A model generated the notes under the pieces. The model made no database searches and was not told where the DNA came from. It saw only the letters and a list, made by a program, of their open reading frames with translations. From Toxonevra muliebris (lineage: Eukaryota > Arthropoda > Insecta > Diptera > Pallopteridae): DNA of 64,000 bases. This document shows, one piece after another, positions 1 to 13,849 of this stretch. How positions within the stretch are numbered: position 1 is the stretch's first letter; each line of letters begins with the position of its first letter. The position numbers and the translations under genes were made by a program. The DNA lies in contig CAVNUY010000089.1 in NCBI GenBank assembly GCA_963691655.1, forward strand, positions 496,001-560,000, in the 5' to 3' direction.

Positions 1-59
1 AAAATTCGAAATTAAAATTCGAAATTGAAATTCGAAATTAAAATTCGAAATTAAAATTC

Positions 60-300
60 GAAACTGAAATTCGAAATTAAAATTCGAAATTAAAATTCGG
101 AATTAAAATTCGGAATTAAAATTCGGAATTAAAATTCGAAATTAAAATTCGAAATTATAATTCGAAATTGAAATTCGAAATTAAAATTCGAAATTGAAAT
201 TCGAAATTAAAATTTGAAATTAAAATTCGAAATTGAAATTCGAAATTAAAATTCGAAATTAAAATTCGAAATTAAAATTCGAAATTGAAATTTGAAATTC
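60..300. repeat. Left-edge block repeated at about 7164, 28036 and 30924 (CGAAACTG marker)
   Basis: The window opens in a block whose marker GAAACTG (60) is followed by three GG units, a TTATAATTCG unit and a TTTGAAATTCG half-unit slip near 290. The same order is seen from 7164 (slip near 7395) and 30924 (slip near 31155). A shortened version is seen from 28036. The intervals 60 to 7164 (7104 bp) and 28036 to 30924 (2888 bp) suggest a larger repeat whose length differs because internal HOR copies differ. Confidence 0.8.
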
Positions 301-977
301 GAAATTAAAATTCGAAATTAAAATTCGAAATTGAAATTCGAAATTAAAATTCGAAATTGAAATTCGAAATTATAATTCGAAATTGAAATTCGAAATTAAA
401 ATTCGAAATTAAAATTCGAAATTGAAATTCGAAATTGAAATTCGAAATTAAAATTTGAAATTAAAATTCGAAATTGAAATTCGAAATTAAAATTCGAAAT
501 TATAATTCGAAATTGAAATTCGAAATTAAAATTCGAAATTGAAATTCGAAATTAAAATTTGAAATTAAAATTCGAAATTGAAATTCGAAATTAAAATTCG
601 AAATTAAAATTCGAAATTGAAATTCGAAATTGAAATTCGAAATTAAAATTCGAAATTGAAATTCGAAATTAAAATTTGAAATTAAAATTCGAAATTGAAA
701 TTCGAAATTAAAATTCGAAATTAAAATTCGAAATTAAAATTCGAAATTAAAATTCGAAATTAAAATTCGAAATTAAAATTCGAAATTAAAATTCGAAATT
801 GAAATTCGAAATTGAAATTCGAAATTAAAATTCGAAATTGAAATTCGAAATTAAAATTTGAAATTAAAATTCGAAATTGAAATTCGAAATTAAAATTCGA
901 AATTAAAATTCGAAATTAAAATTCGAAATTAAAATTCGAAATTAAAATTCGAAATTAAAATTCGAAATTAAAATTCG

Positions 978-3000
978 AAAATAAAATTCGAAATTAAAAT
1001 TTGAAATTGAAATTCGAAATTTAAATTCGAAATTAAAATTCGAAATTAAAATTTGAAATTCGAAATTAAAATTCGAAATTAAAATTCGAAATTGAAATTC
1101 GAAATTAAAATTCGAAATTGAAATTCGAAATTATAATTCGAAATTGAAATTCGAAATTAAAATTCGAAATTGAAATTCGAAATTAAAATTTGAAATTAAA
1201 ATTCGAAATTGAAATTCGAAATTAAAATTCGAAATTGAAATTCGAAATTAAAATTTGAAATTAAAATTCGAAATTGAAATTCGAAATTAAAATTCGAAAT
1301 TAAAATTCGAAATTGAAATTCGAAATTGAAATTCGAAATTGAAATTCGAAATTGAAACTCGAAATTGAAATTCGAAATTGAAATTCGAAATTTAAATTCG
1401 AAATTTAAATTCGAAATTAAAATTCGAAATTGAAATTCGAAATTGAAATTCGAAATTAAAATTCGAAATTAAAAGTCGAAATTATAATTCGAAATTAAAA
1501 TTCGAAATTGAAATTCGAAATTGAAATTCGAAATTGAAATTCGAAATTAAAATTCGAAATTAAAATTCGAAATTGAAATTCGAAATTGAAATTCGAAATT
1601 GAAATTCGAAATTGAAATTCGAAATTAAAATTCGAAATTAAAATTCGAAATTGAAATTCGAAATTGAAATTCGAAATTGAAATTCGAAATTAAAATTCGA
1701 AATTGAAATTCGAAATTAAAATTTGAAATTGAAATTCGAAATTTAAATTCGAAATTAAAATTCGAAATTAAAATTTGAAATTCGAAATTAAAATTCGAAA
1801 TTAAAATTCGAAATTGAAATTCGAAATTAAAATTCGAAATTGAAATTCGAAATTATAATTCGAAATTGAAATTCGAAATTAAAATTCGAAATTGAAATTC
1901 GAAATTAAAATTTGAAATTAAAATTCGAAATTGAAATTCGAAATTAAAATTCGAAATTGAAATTCGAAATTAAAATTTGAAATTAAAATTCGAAATTGAA
2001 ATTCGAAATTAAAATTCGAAATTAAAATTCGAAATTGAAATTCGAAATTGAAATTCGAAATTGAAATTCGAAATTGAAACTCGAAATTGAAATTCGAAAT
2101 TGAAATTCGAAATTTAAATTCGAAATTAAAATTCGAAATTAAAATTCGAAATTGAAATTCGAAATTGAAATTCGAAATTAAAATTCGAAATTAAAAGTCG
2201 AAATTAAAATTCGAAATTAAAATTCGAAATTGAAATTCGAAATTGAAATTCGAAATTGAAATTCGAAATTAAAATTCGAAATTGAAATTCGAAATTGAAA
2301 TTCGAAATTGAAATTCGAAATTAAAATTTGAAATTAAAATTCGAAATTGAAATTCGAAATTAAAATTCGAAATTAAAATTTGAAATTGAAATTCGAAATT
2401 AAAATTCGAAATTAAAATTCGAAATTAAAATTCGAAAATAAAATTCGAAATTAAAATTTGAAATTGAAATTCGAAATTTAAATTCGAAATTAAAATTCGA
2501 AATTAAAATTTGAAATTCGAAATTAAAATTCGAAATTAAAATTCGAAATTGAAATTCGAAATTAAAATTCGAAATTGAAATTCGAAATTATAATTCGAAA
2601 TTGAAATTCGAAATTAAAATTCGAAATTGAAATTCGAAATTAAAATTTGAAATTAAAATTCGAAATTGAAATTCGAAATTAAAATTCGAAATTGAAATTC
2701 GAAATTAAAATTTGAAATTAAAATTCGAAATTGAAATTCGAAATTAAAATTCGAAATTAAAATTCGAAATTGAAATTCGAAATTGAAATTCGAAATTGAA
2801 ATTCGAAATTGAAACTCGAAATTGAAATTCGAAATTGAAATTCGAAATTTAAATTCGAAATTTAAATTCGAAATTAAAATTCGAAATTGAAATTCGAAAT
2901 TGAAATTCGAAATTAAAATTCGAAATTAAAAGTCGAAATTAAAATTCGAAATTAAAATTCGAAATTGAAATTCGAAATTGAAATTCGAAATTGAAATTCG
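978..3000. repeat. Three tandem copies of a 722/735-bp higher-order repeat
   Basis: Three marker sets recur with the same spacings. AATTTAAA is at 1018, 1740 and 2475; GAAACTC at 1354, 2076 and 2811; AAAAGTC at 1471, 2193 and 2928. Each gives intervals of 722 then 735 bp, and GAAACTC to AAAAGTC is 117 bp (9 units) in all three. 722 is 55 units plus a 7-bp half unit, and the second interval is one full unit longer. Each copy carries one TTTGAAATTCG phase slip, which explains the non-integer length. A related copy is at 7887-8500 (GAAACTC 8263, AAAAGTC 8380, again 117 bp apart). Confidence 0.9.
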
Positions 3001-3003
3001 AAA

Positions 3004-3830
3004 TTTAAATTCGAAATTAAAAATCGAAATTAAAATTCGAAATTAAAATTAGAAATTAAAATTCGAAATTAAAATTCGAAATTAAAATTTGAAATTGAAA
3101 TTCGAAATTAAAATTCGAAATTAAAATTCGAAATTAAAATTCGAAATTAAAATTCGGAATTAAAATTCGAAATTGAAATTCGAAATTAAAATTCGAAATT
3201 AAAATTCGAAATTGAAATTCGAAATTAAAATTCGAAATTAAAATTTGAAATTGAAATTCGAAATTAAAATTCGAAATTAAAATTCGAAATTAAAATTCAA
3301 AATTAAAATTCGAAATTAAATTTCGAAATTAAAATTCGAAATTAAAATTCGGAATTAAAATTTGAAATTGAAATTCGAAATTAAAATTGAAATTCGAAAT
3401 TGAAATTCGAAATTGAAATTCGAAATTAAAATTCGAAATTAAAATTCGTAATTAAAATTCGAAATTAAAATTCGAAATTGAAATTCGAAATTAAAATTCG
3501 AAATTAAAATTCGAAATTAAAATTCGAAACTAAAATTCGAAATTGAAATTCGAAATTAAAATTCGAAATTAAAATTCGAAATTAAAATTCGAAATTGAAA
3601 TTCGAAATTGAAATTCGAAATTAAAATTCGAAATTGAAATTCGAAATTAAAATTCGAAATTGAAATTCGAAATTAAAATTCGAAATTCAAATTCGAAATT
3701 AAAAATCGAAATTAAAATTCGAAATTAAAATTAGAAATTAAAATTCGAAATTAAAATTCGAAATTAAAATTCGAAATTAAAATTCGAAATTAAAATTCGA
3801 AATTAAAATTCGGAATTAAAATTCGAAATT
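3004..3830. repeat. About 680-bp HOR pair marked by AATCGAAA and TTAGAAA units
   Basis: The combination of a TTTAAATTCG unit, an AATCGAAA unit and a TTAGAAATT unit occurs with AGAAATT at 3051 and again at 3733, 682 bp apart (52.5 units). The half unit is accounted for by a 6-bp slip (AAAATTGAAATTCG) near 3376. The same combination occurs at 12350 and 13019 (669 bp), at 14449 and 16718, and in domain A2 at 35369, 38331 and 38987 (the last two 656 bp apart). The shared half-unit residue indicates one ancestral repeat that has since gained or lost single units. Confidence 0.82.
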
Positions 3831-4020
3831 GAAATTCGAAATTAAAATTCGAAATTAAAATTCGAAATTGAAATTCGAAATTAAAATTTGAAATTGAAAT
3901 TCGAAATTGAAATTCGAAATTAAAATTCGAAATTGAAATTCGAAATTAAAATTCGAAATTAAAATTTGAAATTGAAATTCGAAATTGAAATTCGAAATTA
4001 AAATTCGAAATTGAAATTCG

Positions 4021-4600
4021 AAAATAAAATTCGAAATTAAAATTTGAAATTGAAATTCGAAATTTAAATTCGAAATTAAAATTCTAAATTGAAATTCGAA
4101 ATTGAATTTCGAAATTGAAATTCGAAATTAAAATTCGAAATTAAAATTTGAAATTAAAATTCGAAATTGAAACTCGAAATTAAAATTCGAAATTAAAATT
4201 CGAAATTGAAATTCGAAATTGAAATTCGAAATTGAAATTCGAAATTGAAATTCGAAATTAAAATTCGAAATTAAAATTCGAAATTGAAATTCGAAATTAA
4301 AATTCGAAATTAAAATTTGAAATTGAAATTCGAAATTAAAATTCGAAATTAAAATTCGAAATTGAAATTCGAAATTAAAATTCGAAATTAAAATTTGAAA
4401 TTGAAATTCGAAATTCGAAATTCGAAATTAAAATTCGAAATTAAAATTCGAAATTGAAATTCGAAATTAAAATTCGAAATTGAAATTCGAAATTAAAATT
4501 CGAAATTAAAATTCGAAATTAAATTCGAAATTGAAATTCGAAATTAAAATTCGAAATTGAAATTCGAAATTAAAATTCGAAATTGAAATTAAAATTCGAA
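4021..4600. repeat. Segment duplicated at about 8635-9200 (offset 4614 bp)
   Basis: A CGAAAATAAAA unit, a TTTAAATTCG unit, a unique TTCTAAATTG unit and a GAATTTCG unit follow in the same order here and near 8635-8730. TTCTAAATTG is at 4084 and 8698, 4614 bp apart (355 units minus one base). Downstream both copies share a single AAACTCGAAATTAAAA unit and a TTCGAAATTCGAAA slip. Only these two places in the window show the TTCTAAATTG unit, so this is a segmental copy and not chance similarity. Confidence 0.85.
4400..4432. repeat. Tandem run of the 7-bp half unit TTCGAAA
   Basis: The 7-mer TTCGAAA occurs three times in direct succession here without the intervening 6-mer. Related double 7-mers occur near 5420-5430, 9010-9020 and 32818-32830. 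These show that the 13-mer is built from a 7-mer and a 6-mer that can be gained or lost separately. Confidence 0.85.
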
Positions 4601-4733
4601 ATTGAAATTCGAAATTGAAATTCGAAATTGAAATTCGAAATTGAAATTCGAAATTGAAATTCGAAATTGAAATTCGAAATTGAAATTCGAAATTGAAATT
4701 CGAAATTGAAATTCGAAATTGAAATTCGAAATT
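4596..4733. repeat. Homogeneous run of G units (TTCGAAATTGAAA)
   Basis: About ten consecutive identical TTCGAAATTGAAA units occur with no A unit between them, an unusually pure run for domain A. It follows a 6-bp half-unit slip near 4590. It ends at a disturbed unit (TTAGAAATGAAAGTTCG, about 4738-4755) that holds one of the very few ATG triplets in the window. This looks like a recent local expansion next to a junction. Confidence 0.8.
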
Positions 4734-7700
4734 AAAATTAGAAATGAAAGTTCGAAATTAAAATTCGAAATTAAAATTCGAAATTAAAATTCGAAATTAA
4801 AATTTGAAATTAAAATTCGAAATTGAAATTCGAAATTAAAATTCGAAATTAAAATTCGAAATTGAAATTCGAAATTAAAATTCGAAATTAAAATTTGAAA
4901 TTGAAATTCGAAATTTAAATTCGAAATTAAAATTCGAAATTAAAATTCGAAATTAAAATTTGAAATTCGAAATTAAAATTCGAAATTAAAATTCGAAATT
5001 GAAATTCGAAATTGAAATTCGAAATTAAAATTCGAAATTAAATTCGAAATTAAAATTCGAAATTAAAATTCGAAATTAAAATTCGAAATTAAAATTCGAA
5101 ATTATAATTCGAAATTGAAATTCGAAATTAAAATTCGAAATTGAAATTCGAAATTAAAATTCGAAATTGAAATTCGAAATTAAAATTTGAAATTAAAATT
5201 CGAAATTGAAATTCGAAATTAAAATTCGAAATTAAAATTCGAAATTGAAATTCGAAATTGAAATTCGAAATTGAAATTCGAAATTGAAATTCGAAATTAA
5301 AATTTGAAATTAAAATTCGAAATTGAAATTCGAAATTAAAATTCGAAATTAAAATTTGAAATTGAAATTCGAAATTAAAATTCGAAATTAAAATTCGAAA
5401 TTGAAATTCGAAAATAAAATTCGAAATTCGAAATTAAAATTCGAAATTAAAATTCGAAATTAAAATTCGAAATTGAAATTCGAAATTAAAATTTGAAATT
5501 AAAATTCGAAATTGAAATTCGAAATTAAAATTCGAAATTAAAATTTGAAATTGAAATTCGAAATTTAAATTCGAAATTAAAATTCGAAATTAAAATTCGA
5601 AATTAAAATTTGAAATTCGAAATTAAAATTCGAAATTAAAATTCGAAATTGAAATTCGAAATTAAAATTCGAAATTGAAATTCGAAATTATAATTCGAAA
5701 TTGAAATTCGAAATTAAAATTCGAAATTGAAATTCGAAATTAAAATTTGAAATTAAAATTCGAAATTGAAACGAAATTAAAATTCGAAATTGAAATTCGA
5801 AATTAAAATTTGAAATTAAAATTCGAAATTGAAATTCGAAATTGAAATTCGAAATTGAAATTCGAAATTGAAATTCGAAATTAAAATTCGAAATTAAAAT
5901 TCGAAATTGAAATTCGAAATTGAAATTCGAAATTAAAATTTGAAATTAATATTCGAAATTAAAATTTGAAATTAAAATTCGAAATTGAAATTCGAAATTA
6001 AAATTCGAAATTGAAATTTGAAATTAAAATTCGAAATTAAAATTCGAAATTAAAATTCGAAATTAAAATTTGAAATTAAAATTCGAAATTGAAATTCGAA
6101 ATTGAAATTCGAAATTGAAATTCGAAATTGAAATTCGAAATTAAAATTTGAAATTAAAATTCGAAATTGAAATTCGAAATTAAAATTCGAAATTAAAATT
6201 TGAAATTGAAATTCGAAATTAAAATTCGAAATTAAAATTCGAAATTGAAATTCGAAAATAAAATTCGAAATTAAAATTTGAAATTGAAATTCGAAATTTA
6301 AATTCGAAATTAAAATTCGAAATTAAAATTCGAAATTGAAATTCGAAATTAAAATTCGAAATTAAAATTCGAAATTGAAATTCGAAATTGAAATTCGAAA
6401 TTGAAATTCGAAATTGAAACTCGAAATTGAAATTCGAAATTAAAATTCGAAATTGAAATTCGAAATTGAAATTCGAAATTATAATTCGAAATTGAAATTC
6501 GAAATTAAAATTCGAAATTGAAATTCGAAATTATAATTCGAAATTGAAATTCGAAATTAAAATTCGAAATTGAAATTCGAAATTAAAATTTGAAATTAAA
6601 ATTCGAAATTGAAATTCGAAATTAAAATTCGAAATTGAAATTCGAAATTAAAATTTGAAATTAAAATTCGAAATTGAAATTCGAAATTAAAATTCGAAAT
6701 TAAAATTCGAAATTGAAATTCGAAATTAAAATTCGAAATTGAAATTCGAAATTATAATTCGAAATTGAAATTCGAAATTAAAATTCGAAATTGAAATTCG
6801 AAATTAAAATTTGAAATTAAAATTCGAAATTGAAATTCGAAATTAAAATTCGAAATTGAAATTCGAAATTAAAATTTGAAATTAAAATTCGAAATTGAAA
6901 TTCGAAATTAAAATTCGAAATTAAAATTCGAAATTGAAATTCGAAATTGAAATTCGAAATTGAAATTCGAAATTGAAACTCGAAATTGAAATTCGAAATT
7001 GAAATTCGAAATTTAAATTCGAAATTTAAATTCGAAATTAAAATTCGAAATTGAAATTCGAAATTGAAATTCGAAATTGAAATTCGAAATTAAAATTCGA
7101 AATTAAAATTCGAAATTAAAATTCGAAATTGAAATTCGAAATTAAAATTCGAAATTAAAATTCGAAACTGAAATTCGAAATTAAAATTCGAAATTAAAAT
7201 TCGGAATTAAAATTCGGAATTAAAATTCGGAATTAAAATTCGAAATTAAAATTCGAAATTATAATTCGAAATTGAAATTCGAAATTAAAATTCGAAATTG
7301 AAATTCGAAATTAAAATTTGAAATTAAAATTCGAAATTGAAATTCGAAATTAAAATTCGAAATTAAAATTCGAAATTAAAATTCGAAATTGAAATTTGAA
7401 ATTCGAAATTAAAATTCGAAATTAAAATTCGAAATTGAAATTCGAAATTAAAATTCGAAATTGAAATTCGAAATTATAATTCGAAATTGAAATTCGAAAT
7501 TAAAATTCGAAATTAAAATTCGAAATTGAAATTCGAAATTGAAATTCGAAATTAAAATTTGAAATTAAAATTCGAAATTGAAATTCGAAATTAAAATTCG
7601 AAATTATAATTCGAAATTGAAATTCGAAATTAAAATTCGAAATTGAAATTCGAAATTAAAATTTGAAATTAAAATTCGAAATTGAAATTCGAAATTAAAA

Positions 7701-10143
7701 TTCGAAATTAAAATTCGAAATTGAAATTCGAAATTGAAATTCGAAATTGAAATTCGAAATTGAAATTCGAAATTAAAATTTGAAATTAAAATTCGAAATT
7801 GAAATTCGAAATTAAAATTCGAAATTAAAATTTGAAATTGAAATTCGAAATTAAAATTCGAAATTAAAATTCGAAATTAAAATTCGAAAATAAAATTCGA
7901 AATTAAAATTTGAAATTGAAATTCGAAATTTAAATTCGAAATTAAAATTCGAAATTAAAATTTGAAATTCGAAATTAAAATTCGAAATTAAAATTCGAAA
8001 TTGAAATTCGAAATTAAAATTCGAAATTGAAATTCGAAATTATAATTCGAAATTGAAATTCGAAATTAAAATTCGAAATTGAAATTCGAAATTAAAATTT
8101 GAAATTAAAATTCGAAATTGAAATTCGAAATTAAAATTCGAAATTGAAATTCGAAATTAAAATTTGAAATTAAAATTCGAAATTGAAATTCGAAATTAAA
8201 ATTCGAAATTAAAATTCGAAATTGAAATTCGAAATTGAAATTCGAAATTGAAATTCGAAATTGAAACTCGAAATTGAAATTCGAAATTGAAATTCGAAAT
8301 TTAAATTCGAAATTTAAATTCGAAATTAAAATTCGAAATTGAAATTCGAAATTGAAATTCGAAATTAAAATTCGAAATTAAAAGTCGAAATTAAAATTCG
8401 AAATTAAAATTCGAAATTGAAATTCGAAATTGAAATTCGAAATTGAAATTCGAAATTAAAATTCGAAATTGAAATTCGAAATTGAAATTCGAAATTGAAA
8501 TTCGAAATTGAAATTCGAAATTAAAATTTGAAATTAAAATTCGAAATTGAAATTCGAAATTAAAATTCGAAATTAAAATTTGAAATTGAAATTCGAAATT
8601 GAAATTCGAAATTAAAATTCGAAATTGAAATTCGAAAATAAAATTCGAAATTAAAATTTGAAATTGAAATTCGAAATTTAAATTCGAAATTAAAATTCTA
8701 AATTGAAATTCGAAATTGAATTTCGAAATTGAAATTCGAAATTAAAATTCGAAATTAAAATTTGAAATTAAAATTCGAAATTGAAACTCGAAATTAAAAT
8801 TCGAAATTAAAATTCGAAATTGAAATTCGAAATTGAAATTCGAAATTGAAATTCGAAATTGAAATTCGAAATTAAAATTCGAAATTAAAATTCGAAATTG
8901 AAATTCGAAATTAAAATTCGAAATTAAAATTTGAAATTGAAATTCGAAATTAAAATTCGAAATTAAAATTCGAAATTAAAATTCGAAATTAAAATTTGAA
9001 ATTGAAATTCGAAATTCGAAATTAAAATTCGAAATTAAAATTCGAAATTGAAATTCGAAATTAAAATTCGAAATTGAAATTCGAAATTAAAATTCGAAAT
9101 TAAAATTCGAAATTAAATTCGAAATTGAAATTCGAAATTAAAATTCGAAATTGAAATTCGAAATTAAAATTCGAAATTAAAATTCGAAATTAAAATTCGA
9201 AATTATAATTCGAAATTGAAATTCGAAATTAAAATTCGAAATTGAAATTCGAAATTAAAATTTGAAATTAAAATTCGAAATTGAAATTCGAAATTAAAAT
9301 TCGAAATTGAAATTCGAAATTAAAATTTGAAATTAAAATTCGAAATTGAAATTCGAAATTAAAATTCGAAATTAAAATTCGAAATTGAAATTCGAAATTG
9401 AAATTCGAAATTGGAATTCGAAATTGAAATTCGAAATTGAAATTCGAAATTAAAATTCGAAATTAAAATTCGAAATTATAATTCGAAATTGAAATTCGAA
9501 ATTAAAATTCGAAATTAAAATTCGAAATTAAAATTCGAAATTATAATTCGAAATTGAAATTCGAAATTAAAATTCGAAATTGAAATTCGAAATTAAAATT
9601 TGAAATTAAAATTCGAAATTGAAATTCGAAATTAAAATTCGAAATTGAAATTCGAAATTAAAATTTGAAATTAAAATTCGAAATTGAAATTCGAAATTAA
9701 AATTCGAAATTAAAATTCGAAATTGAAATTCGAAATTGAAATTCGAAATTGGAATTCGAAATTGAAATTCGAAATTAAAATTTGAAATTAAAATTCGAAA
9801 TTGAAATTCGAAATTAAAATTCGAAATTAAAATTTGAAATTGAAATTCGAAATTAAAATTCGAAATTAAAATTCGAAATTGAAATTCGAAATTAAAATTC
9901 GAAATTAAAATTTGAAATTGAAATTCGAAATTTAAATTCGAAATTAAAATTCGAAATTAAAATTCGAAATTAAAATTCGAAATTAAAATTCGAAATTAAA
10001 ATTTGAAATTCGAAATTAAAATTCGAAATTGAAATTCGAAATTAAAATTCGAAATTGAAATTCGAAATTAAAATTCGAAATTGAAATTCGAAATTAAAAT
10101 TCGAAATTGAAATTCGAAATTAAAATTCGAAATTGAAATTCGA

Positions 10144-11570
10144 AATAAAATTCGAAATTGAAATTCGAAATTAAAATTCGAAATTGAAATTCGAAATTAA
10201 AATTCGAAATTGAAATTCGAAAATAAAATTCGAAATTAAAATTCGAAATTAAAATTCGGAATTAAAATTCGGAATTAAAATTTGAAATTGAAATTCGAAA
10301 TTGAAATTCGAAATTAAAATTCGAAATTAAAATTTGAAATTGAAATTCGAAATTAAAATTCGAAATTAAAATTCGAAATTGAAATTCGAAATTAAAATTC
10401 GAAATTAAAATATGAAATTGAAATTCGAAATTGAAATTCGAAATTAAAATTCGAAATTAAAATTTGAAATTGAAATTCGAAATTAAAATTCGAAATTAAA
10501 ATTCGAAATTGAAATTCGAAATTAAAATTCGAAATTAAAATTTGAAATTGAAATTCGAAATTTAAATACGAAATTAAAATTCGAAATTAAAATTCGAAAT
10601 TAAAATTCGAAATTGAAATTTGAAATTGAAATTCGAAATTGAAATTCGAAATTAAAATTCGAAATTAAAATTTGAAATTGAAATTCGAAATTAAAATTCG
10701 AAATTAAAATTCGAAATTAAAATTCGAAATTAAAATTCGAAATTGAAATTTGAAATTGAAATTCGAAATTGAAATTCGAAATTAAAATTCGAAATTGAAA
10801 TTCGAAATTAAAATTCGAAATTGAAATTCGAAATTAAAATTCGAAATTTAAATTCGAAATTAAAATTCGAAATTAAAACTCGAAATTAAAATTCGAAATT
10901 AAAATTCGAAATTAAAATTCGAAATTAAAATTCGAAATTAAAATTCGAAATTGAAATTCGAAAATAAAATTCGAAATTAAAATTCGAAATTAAAATTCGG
11001 AATTAAAATTCGGAATTAAAATTTGAAATTGAAATTCGAAATTGAAATTCGAAATTAAAATTCGAAATTAAAATTTGAAATTGAAATTCGAAATTAAAAT
11101 TCGAAATTAAAATTCGAAATTGAAATTCGAAATTAAAATTCGAAATTAAAATTTGAAATTGAAATTCGAAATTGAAATTCGAAATTAAAATTCGAAATTA
11201 AAATTTGAAATTGAAATTCGAAATTAAAATTCGAAATTAAAATTCGAAATTGAAATTCGAAATTAAAATTCGAAATTAAAATTTGAAATTGAAATTCGAA
11301 ATTTAAATACGAAATTAAAATTCGAAATTAAAATTCGAAATTAAAATTCGAAATTGAAATTTGAAATTGAAATTCGAAATTGAAATTCGAAATTAAAATT
11401 CGAAATTAAAATTTGAAATTGAAATTCGAAATTAAAATTCGAAATTAAAATTCGAAATTAAAATTCGAAATTAAAATTCGAAATTGAAATTTGAAATTGA
11501 AATTCGAAATTGAAATTCGAAATTAAAATTCGAAATTGAAATTCGAAATTAAAATTCGAAATTGAAATTC
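10144..11570. repeat. 741-bp (57-unit) HOR, two copies
   Basis: An AAATAAAATT unit with two following GG units is at 10221 and 10962, and a TTTAAATACG unit is at 10564 and 11305. Both pairs are exactly 741 bp apart, or 57 units. Both copies share the surrounding order of T units. The first copy also has a TATGAAATTG unit near 10411 that the second lacks, a private mutation after duplication. The TTTAAATACG marker recurs in domain A2 at 33941 and 36721. Confidence 0.88.
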
Positions 11571-12289
11571 GAAATTAAAATTCGAAATTGAAATTCGAAA
11601 TTGAAATTCGAAATTGAAATTGAAATTCGAAATTGAAATTCGAAATTGAAATTCGAAATTAAAATTCGAAATTGAAATTCGAAATTGAAATTCGAAATTG
11701 AATTTCGAAATTGAAATTCGAAATTAAAATTCGAAATTTAAATTCGAAATTAAAATTTGAAATTAAAATTCGAAATAAAAATTCGAAATTAAAATTCGAA
11801 ATTATAATTCGAAATTGAAATTTGAAATTGAAATTTGAAATTAAAATTCGAAATTGAAATTCGAAATTAAAATTTGAAATTAAAATTCGAAATTGAAATT
11901 CGAAATTAAAATTCGAAATTAAAATTCGAAATTAAAATTCGAAATTAAAATTCAAAATTAAAATTCGAAATTAAATTTCGAAATTAAAATTCGAAATTAA
12001 AATTCGGAATTAAAATTTGAAATTAAAATTCGAAATTAAAATTCGAAATTAAAATTCGAAATTAAAATTTGAAATTCGAAATTAAAATTCGAAATTAAAA
12101 TTCGAAATTGAAATTCGAAATTAAAATTCGAAATTGAAATTCGAAATTAAAATTCGAAATTGAAATTCGAAATTAAAATTCGAAATTGAAATTCGAAATT
12201 AAAATTCGAAATTAAAATTCGAAATTAAAATTCGAAATTAAAATTCGAAATTGAAATTCGAAATTAAAATTCGAAATTGAAATTCGAAA

Positions 12290-13420
12290 TTAAAATTCGA
12301 AATTTAAATTCGAAATTAAAAATCGAAATTAAAATTCGAAATTAAAATTAGAAATTAAAATTCGAAATTAAAATTCGAAATTAAAATTCGAAATTAAAAT
12401 TCGAAATTAAAATTCGAAATTAAAATTCGAAATTAAAATTCGGAATTAAAATTCGAAATTGAAATTCGAAATTAAAATTCGAAATTAAAATTCGAAATTG
12501 AAATTCGAAATTAAAATTCGAAATTAAAATTTGAAATTGAAATTCGAAATTAAAATTCGAAATTAAAATTCGAAATTAAAATTCAAAATTAAAATTCGAA
12601 ATTAAATTTCGAAATTAAAATTCGAAATTAAAATTCGGAATTAAAATTTGAAATTGAAATTCGAAATTAAAATTGAAATTCGAAATTGAAATTCGAAATT
12701 GAAATTCGAAATTAAAATTCGAAATTAAAATTCGTAATTAAAATTCGAAATTAAAATTCGAAATTGAAATTCGAAATTAAAATTCGAAATTAAAATTCGA
12801 AATTAAAATTCGAAATTAAAATTCGAAATTGAAATTCGAAATTAAAATTCGAAATTAAAATTCGAAATTAAAATTCGAAATTGAAATTCGAAATTGAAAT
12901 TCGAAATTAAAATTCGAAATTGAAATTCGAAATTAAAATTCGAAATTGAAATTCGAAATTAAAATTCGAAATTTAAATTCGAAATTAAAAATCGAAATTA
13001 AAATTCGAAATTAAAATTAGAAATTAAAATTCGAAATTAAAATTCGAAATTAAAATTCGAAATTAAAATTCGAAATTAAAATTCGAAATTAAAATTCGGA
13101 ATTAAAATTCGAAATTGAAATTCGAAATTAAAATTCGAAATTAAAATTCGAAATTGAAATTCGAAATTAAAATTCGAAATTAAAATTTGAAATTGAAATT
13201 CGAAATTAAAATTCGAAATTAAAATTCGAAATTAAAATTCAAAATTAAAATTCGAAATTAAATTTCGAAATTAAAATTCGAAATTAAAATTCGGAATTAA
13301 AATTTGAAATTGAAATTCGAAATTAAAATTCGAAATTAAAATTCGAAATTGAAATTCGAAATTAAAATTCGAAATTAAAATTTGAAATTGAAATTCGAAA
13401 TTTAAATTCGAAATTTAAAT
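12290..13420. repeat. ~669-bp HOR pair, copied to 38.3-39.3 kb
   Basis: The AATCGAAA and TTAGAAATT combination occurs with AGAAATT at 12350 and 13019 (669 bp, 51.5 units). Each is followed by one TTCAAAATT unit, an AAATTTCG unit and a single GG unit. A 6-bp half slip (AAAATTG at 12669) lies between. The same pair is at 38331 and 38987, with the slip at 38637, offset about 25970-25980. TTCAAAATT (CpG to CpA) is rare in the window and largely confined to this repeat family. Confidence 0.82.
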
Positions 13421-13849
13421 TCGAAATTAAAATACGAAATTAAAATTCGAAATTTAAATTCGAAATTAAAATTCGAAATTGAAATTCGAAATTAAAATTC
13501 GAAATTGAAATTCGAAATTAAAATTCGAAATTAAAATTTGAAATTGAAATTCGAAATTGAAATTCGAAATTAAAATTCGAAATTAAAATTCGAAATTAAA
13601 ATTCGAAATTAAAATTCGAAATTAAAATTCGAAATTAAAATTTGAAATTGAAATTCGAAATTAAAATTCGAAATTGAAATTCGAAATTAAAATTCGAAAT
13701 TGAAATTCGAAATTAAAATTCGAAATTGAAATTCGAAATTAAAATTCGAAATTAAAATTTGAAATTGAAATTCGAAATTAAAATTCGAAATTGAAATTTG
13801 AAATTGAAATTCGAAATTGAAATTCGAAATTAAAATTTGAAATTAAAAT

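Noticed and set aside
9405..9425. Rare GAATTC in TTGGAATTCG (also near 9751, 33219 and 37324) as a possible insertion scar.
   Set aside because: They are single-base substitutions of ordinary units, and the 9411/33217 pair is explained by the large duplication. No target-site duplication or inserted sequence is present.
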